From the NCBI RefSeq assembly GCF_003967575.1, contig NZ_BIFT01000002.1, forward strand, positions 2,418,001-2,482,000: a stretch of DNA of 64,000 nt, in the 5' to 3' direction. The notes below the pieces were generated by a model that was given only the letters and a program-made list of their open reading frames with translations, did no database searches and had not been told where the DNA came from. The position numbers and the translations under genes are program-made. Shown piece after piece: positions 61,627 to 64,000 of the stretch. This stretch comes from Dictyobacter alpinus. Lineage in GTDB: Bacteria > Chloroflexota > Ktedonobacteria > Ktedonobacterales > Ktedonobacteraceae. Position 1 is the stretch's first letter. Every line of letters begins with the position of its first letter.

Positions 61627-62658
61627 ATGAAAACATTCCGACATTTGGGTTCGTTTGTGCTTATGATCCTGCTAGCTATTTTGCTGACAGCATGTAGTGG
61701 TATGGGTAACCAGGCTACGACAGCGCCCACGCCGAAGCAGGATATGAATAATGGGGCACCTGCGACCAACGCAAATAACGGTTATACTACCAATGGAACA
61801 CCAACGGCTACTGGCCAGATGGATAACATGCAGGGCATTGTCATCACAGCAAATCCTACTGGTGATATGAATGCCTTTATTCACACGGGGATAGCTATGG
61901 TTAACGGCAAGCAGGCTCCGGTACTGCTAAACAATAAAGACTTTGCCGTCTACACGTACAAGCCTGATCCTGCCTTGCAATCCACCTGTACCGGTGACTG
62001 TGCGAAAGACTGGCCGCCCGTTCTGGCACCCAAGGGCATGATGACGGTCTCCAGTTCCATGGCCCTGCCCAAACAGTTGTCGGTGCATCAGACCGCCAAT
62101 GGAGCCCAGGTCTTCTATGATGGTCATGCCTTGTATACCTATGCAGAGGATAAGCAGGCGGGGCAAGCGATGGGTAATGGTGAGGATATGGATTGGTATC
62201 TGGTAGACGCCCCGATAAATACTGCTGCAAACACTCCTGCCCCTCCGGCGAACACGAACATGATGAAACAAGGCATCGTGGTTACCCCGGATGCTGCCGG
62301 TAATATGGATGCCTTTATTCACACGGGGAAGGCCGCTATTAATGGCAATCAGGTCCATGTACTGCTAACGAACAAAAACTTCGCCCTGTATTACTATAAG
62401 CCTGATCCTATGCTGCAATCCACCTGTACCGGTGACTGTGCGAAAGACTGGCCGCCCGTCCTGGCACCCAAGGGCATGATGACGGTATCCAGTTCCGTGG
62501 CCCTGCCTAAACAATTATCGGTCCATCAGACCGCTAATGGCGCCCAGGTCTTCTATGATGGGCATGCTTTATATACCTATGCGGAGGACAAACAGGCAAA
62601 CAACGCTCAGGGCCGTGGTGAAGATATGTCATGGTACATGGTAGGTTTCCTGCTGTAA
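61627..62658 (+). CDS. Lipoprotein with two tandem Lipoprotein_15 (YxxxxD-motif) repeats
   Basis: A 343-residue predicted lipoprotein with lipobox LLTACS. After a Thr/Asn/Pro-rich linker there are two copies of a 'secreted repeat' domain with CTGDCAKDWPPVLAP and YDGHALYTYAEDKQA. This is the family of COG4315/Lipoprotein_15 proteins. The two copies are 146 residues apart and nearly identical over about 65 residues, also in DNA (about 61980-62160 and 62418-62598), so the duplication is recent or kept by gene conversion. Each copy has a Cys pair. The function is unknown; surface electron-transfer or binding roles have been suggested for the family. ATG behind AAGGAG. Confidence 0.82.
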   Translation: MKTFRHLGSFVLMILLAILLTACSGMGNQATTAPTPKQDMNNGAPATNANNGYTTNGTPTATGQMDNMQGIVITANPTGDMNAFIHTGIAMVNGKQAPVLLNNKDFAVYTYKPDPALQSTCTGDCAKDWPPVLAPKGMMTVSSSMALPKQLSVHQTANGAQVFYDGHALYTYAEDKQAGQAMGNGEDMDWYLVDAPINTAANTPAPPANTNMMKQGIVVTPDAAGNMDAFIHTGKAAINGNQVHVLLTNKNFALYYYKPDPMLQSTCTGDCAKDWPPVLAPKGMMTVSSSVALPKQLSVHQTANGAQVFYDGHALYTYAEDKQANNAQGRGEDMSWYMVGFLL

Positions 62659-62738
62659 CGGATTCCGCCTGATGGACATTGCTCCCATAGTAAAGGGCAC
62701 AAGCCGCTGACATCGCTCAGCTATGTTTGTTTGGTGGT

Positions 62739-62770
62739 GCGCAGCGCATTTGCTTGCGAATACGCTGCGC
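62739..62770. terminator. Hairpin between convergent genes
   Basis: GCGCAGCG/CGCTGCGC arms (62739-62746, 62763-62770) with a 16-nt loop, between the lipoprotein gene and the hydrolase gene. Confidence 0.6.
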
Positions 62771-62788
62771 GCTCACTGATCTGGTGAC

Positions 62789-63592
62789 CTACGCTGTCGC
62801 CCGGATGCTGTCCGCAAATTCCAGTACGAGATTGAGCAAGCGTTGTGGTTGCTCAAATTGTGGAAGGTGACCGGCTTCCGGAATGAGTTCAAAGCGGGCA
62901 TTAGGGAAAGATTGCGCATAGACCTGACCATATTCAGGGCGTATGACACGGTCACTTGCTCCCCACACCACCAGAACCGGGACACTCACATGTTTGAGGC
63001 GACGTCTGAGTCTTGGGTCACCCATACCCTGTCCCTGATCATAGACATAAAGCGCCCGGACATTGGCTGCACGAGCCTGGGCCTGCTCAGGAGTAATGGT
63101 CGCTGGATCAATGCGGAAGGCAGCTGGATTGTGGTAGCTGAGGGCCGCCAACTCATCAGGTGTCAGAGTCGACACATCAGGAATAGGATATCCCTCTACT
63201 TGAATACCACCGGCATCTACGAGAACCAGGCCGCTCAGCCGCCGCTCGGTATCATGCAAAGCCATGGCAGATGTGATCCAGCCGCCCATTGAGGAGCCGA
63301 TCACCAGTACATCATGCAGATCTAGCCGTTTGAGCAGATCAAGATAGGCAAGGGCGAGATCATCAATACTGTCGAACCACTCAGGACGTGGCTCGCCCGC
63401 AAATCCAGGGTGGGTTGGCAGGAGCACATGCATACGTTTGGAGAGTACTTTAGAGAGTTCCAGCATGGTTTGCGGCCCGCCGCCACCATGCAAGAGAAGC
63501 ACCGGGCGGCCACTGCCTCCCTCATCAACGCGTAATGTCAGGTCATCGGCGAAAGTTTCTCTTCTAGTGGTCAGTGGAGGTAGATTACTCAT
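62789..63592 (-). CDS. Alpha/beta hydrolase
   Basis: A 267-residue hydrolase. The oxyanion region is LLLHGGGGPQT, the nucleophile is in VIGSSMGGWI, the acid in VWGASDRVIRP and the His in EAGHLPQFEQP, so the Ser-Asp-His triad is complete. The extra Gly run (HGGGG) is common in hydrolases acting on esters or lactones, and the substrate is unknown. ATG behind AAAGAAGAAGAAATACT. The stop lies close to the hairpin that separates it from 61627-62658. Confidence 0.88.
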   Translation of the reverse strand: MSNLPPLTTRRETFADDLTLRVDEGGSGRPVLLLHGGGGPQTMLELSKVLSKRMHVLLPTHPGFAGEPRPEWFDSIDDLALAYLDLLKRLDLHDVLVIGSSMGGWITSAMALHDTERRLSGLVLVDAGGIQVEGYPIPDVSTLTPDELAALSYHNPAAFRIDPATITPEQAQARAANVRALYVYDQGQGMGDPRLRRRLKHVSVPVLVVWGASDRVIRPEYGQVYAQSFPNARFELIPEAGHLPQFEQPQRLLNLVLEFADSIRATA

Positions 63593-64000
63593 AGTATTTC
63601 TTCTTCTTTCTTTTAAGTGTCAGACTCACACCCCCATTGGGGAGCGTGCAGCCAGCCGTACTCGGGCACTAAAGCGCCCATACAATGAGTCATCCCAGAT
63701 TTTTGAAAAATCTGAAAATGGGTTCCACTCTTCCAATGCGGGAGGTGCAGGAGGGCGGCTAGCCCTCCTGCCGGGGTGCGGGGCAGGCATGCTGGGGGCA
63801 TGACGTCCCCGCTCGTTCTTTCTCCCTCTCGCGCCGCCTACGGCAGCGTGCAAAAAGAGAAAAAGGAGGGGTTGCGGGGACACCCCGCACCCCGGCAGGG
63901 AGGACCCTGCACCCCGGTTTTAAGAACTTTTTCAAAAGTTCGGGATGACTCATTAATTTAAATAAATAGAATGTTTAAATGTTCGAATGAAAGCATTCGG
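63593..64000. repeat. Palindrome-rich noncoding element
   Basis: No gene is supported. 63639-63678 is a copy of the 40-base repeat at 37401. The element from 63684 to 63953 is bounded by AATGAGTCATCCC and its inverted copy GGGATGACTCATT. Inside are AGATTTTTGAAAAATCT (a palindrome with one-base spacer), GGAGGGCGGCTAGCCCTCC, GAACTTTTTCAAAAGTTC and a longer inverted pair around TGCCGGGGTGCGGGG/CCCCGCACCCCGGCA (63770-63784, 63884-63898). This resembles a nonautonomous or MITE-like repeat. Confidence 0.7.

Noticed and set aside
63770..63900. Repeated GC-rich blocks that could suggest a CRISPR array
   Set aside because: The repeats are inverted, not direct, with no regular spacers.
1..64000. Insertion sequence or prophage
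   Set aside because: No transposase, integrase or phage structural gene was recognised. The polymerase-like operon is the only mobile-looking coding unit, and its boundaries are not defined.

Overview
The window looks like chromosome of a Ktedonobacteria-type Chloroflexota, a large-genome, filamentous, soil-dwelling lineage. This is inferred from gene content, not from a marker gene. The signs are: roughly 50 % GC; frequent TTG and GTG starts behind good Shine-Dalgarno sequences; XRE-HTH/NB-ARC proteins ending in WD40 or TPR repeats; three Ycf48/BNR-type propeller proteins; a Ser/Thr kinase with an internal membrane anchor; a secreted PLL-type propeller; and many one-component regulators beside single enzymes. 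No rRNA, tRNA, CRISPR array or intact transposase was recognised.

Layout. 1-15 kb is housekeeping and accessory single genes: two Ycf48-like lipoproteins, aminoglycoside-phosphotransferase-like kinases, an Asp-nucleophile alpha/beta hydrolase, a histidine phosphatase beside a 38-bp palindrome, an ATPase, a nucleotidyltransferase, an ArsR-type regulator with an MFS exporter, and CutA. 15.2-18.9 kb holds a 1,223-residue XRE/NB-ARC/WD40 protein, followed by a noncoding element with a 58-bp perfect palindrome. 20.5-28.9 kb is a coherent carbohydrate locus: a LacI-type regulator, a TAT/lipoprotein solute-binding protein, two permeases and a secreted GH87-type alpha-1,3-glucanase with two malectin domains. 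It fits use of fungal alpha-1,3-glucan. 29-39 kb carries a cupin, a P450, an ECF sigma factor with a membrane-anchored WD40 partner (probable anti-sigma), a MerR/GyrI regulator with an NAD(P)-binding reductase, an orphan HlyD-type adaptor, an arginase-family enzyme and a CGNR regulator.

39-44 kb is the most unusual part. A chimeric relic (N-terminus of a bacterial multicomponent monooxygenase alpha subunit joined to QueG-like HEAT repeats) is followed by a complex inverted-repeat cluster. Then comes a two-gene operon encoding an HTH-fused protein with B-family DNA-polymerase palm motifs (altered motif C) and a small HTH protein. A 1.2-kb gene-poor stretch with long hairpins and phased GATAC repeats leads into an XRE/NB-ARC/TPR protein. 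47-64 kb has a secreted cysteine-peptidase-like/PLL protein, a Ser/Thr kinase, several alpha/beta hydrolases, an MmyB-type regulator with an SDR and a 48-nt inverted repeat between them, an AI-2E-type permease, a ZIP transporter, a PadR regulator with a probable operator, a lipoprotein with an internal duplication, and a terminal palindrome-rich noncoding element.

A recurring theme is very long, perfect or near-perfect intergenic inverted repeats (16-29 bp arms), each different in sequence. Many lie between convergent genes and probably act as terminators. Two dispersed repeat families are also visible (the GGGGAGCGTGCAGC repeat and the GGTGAGATGGCA motif).
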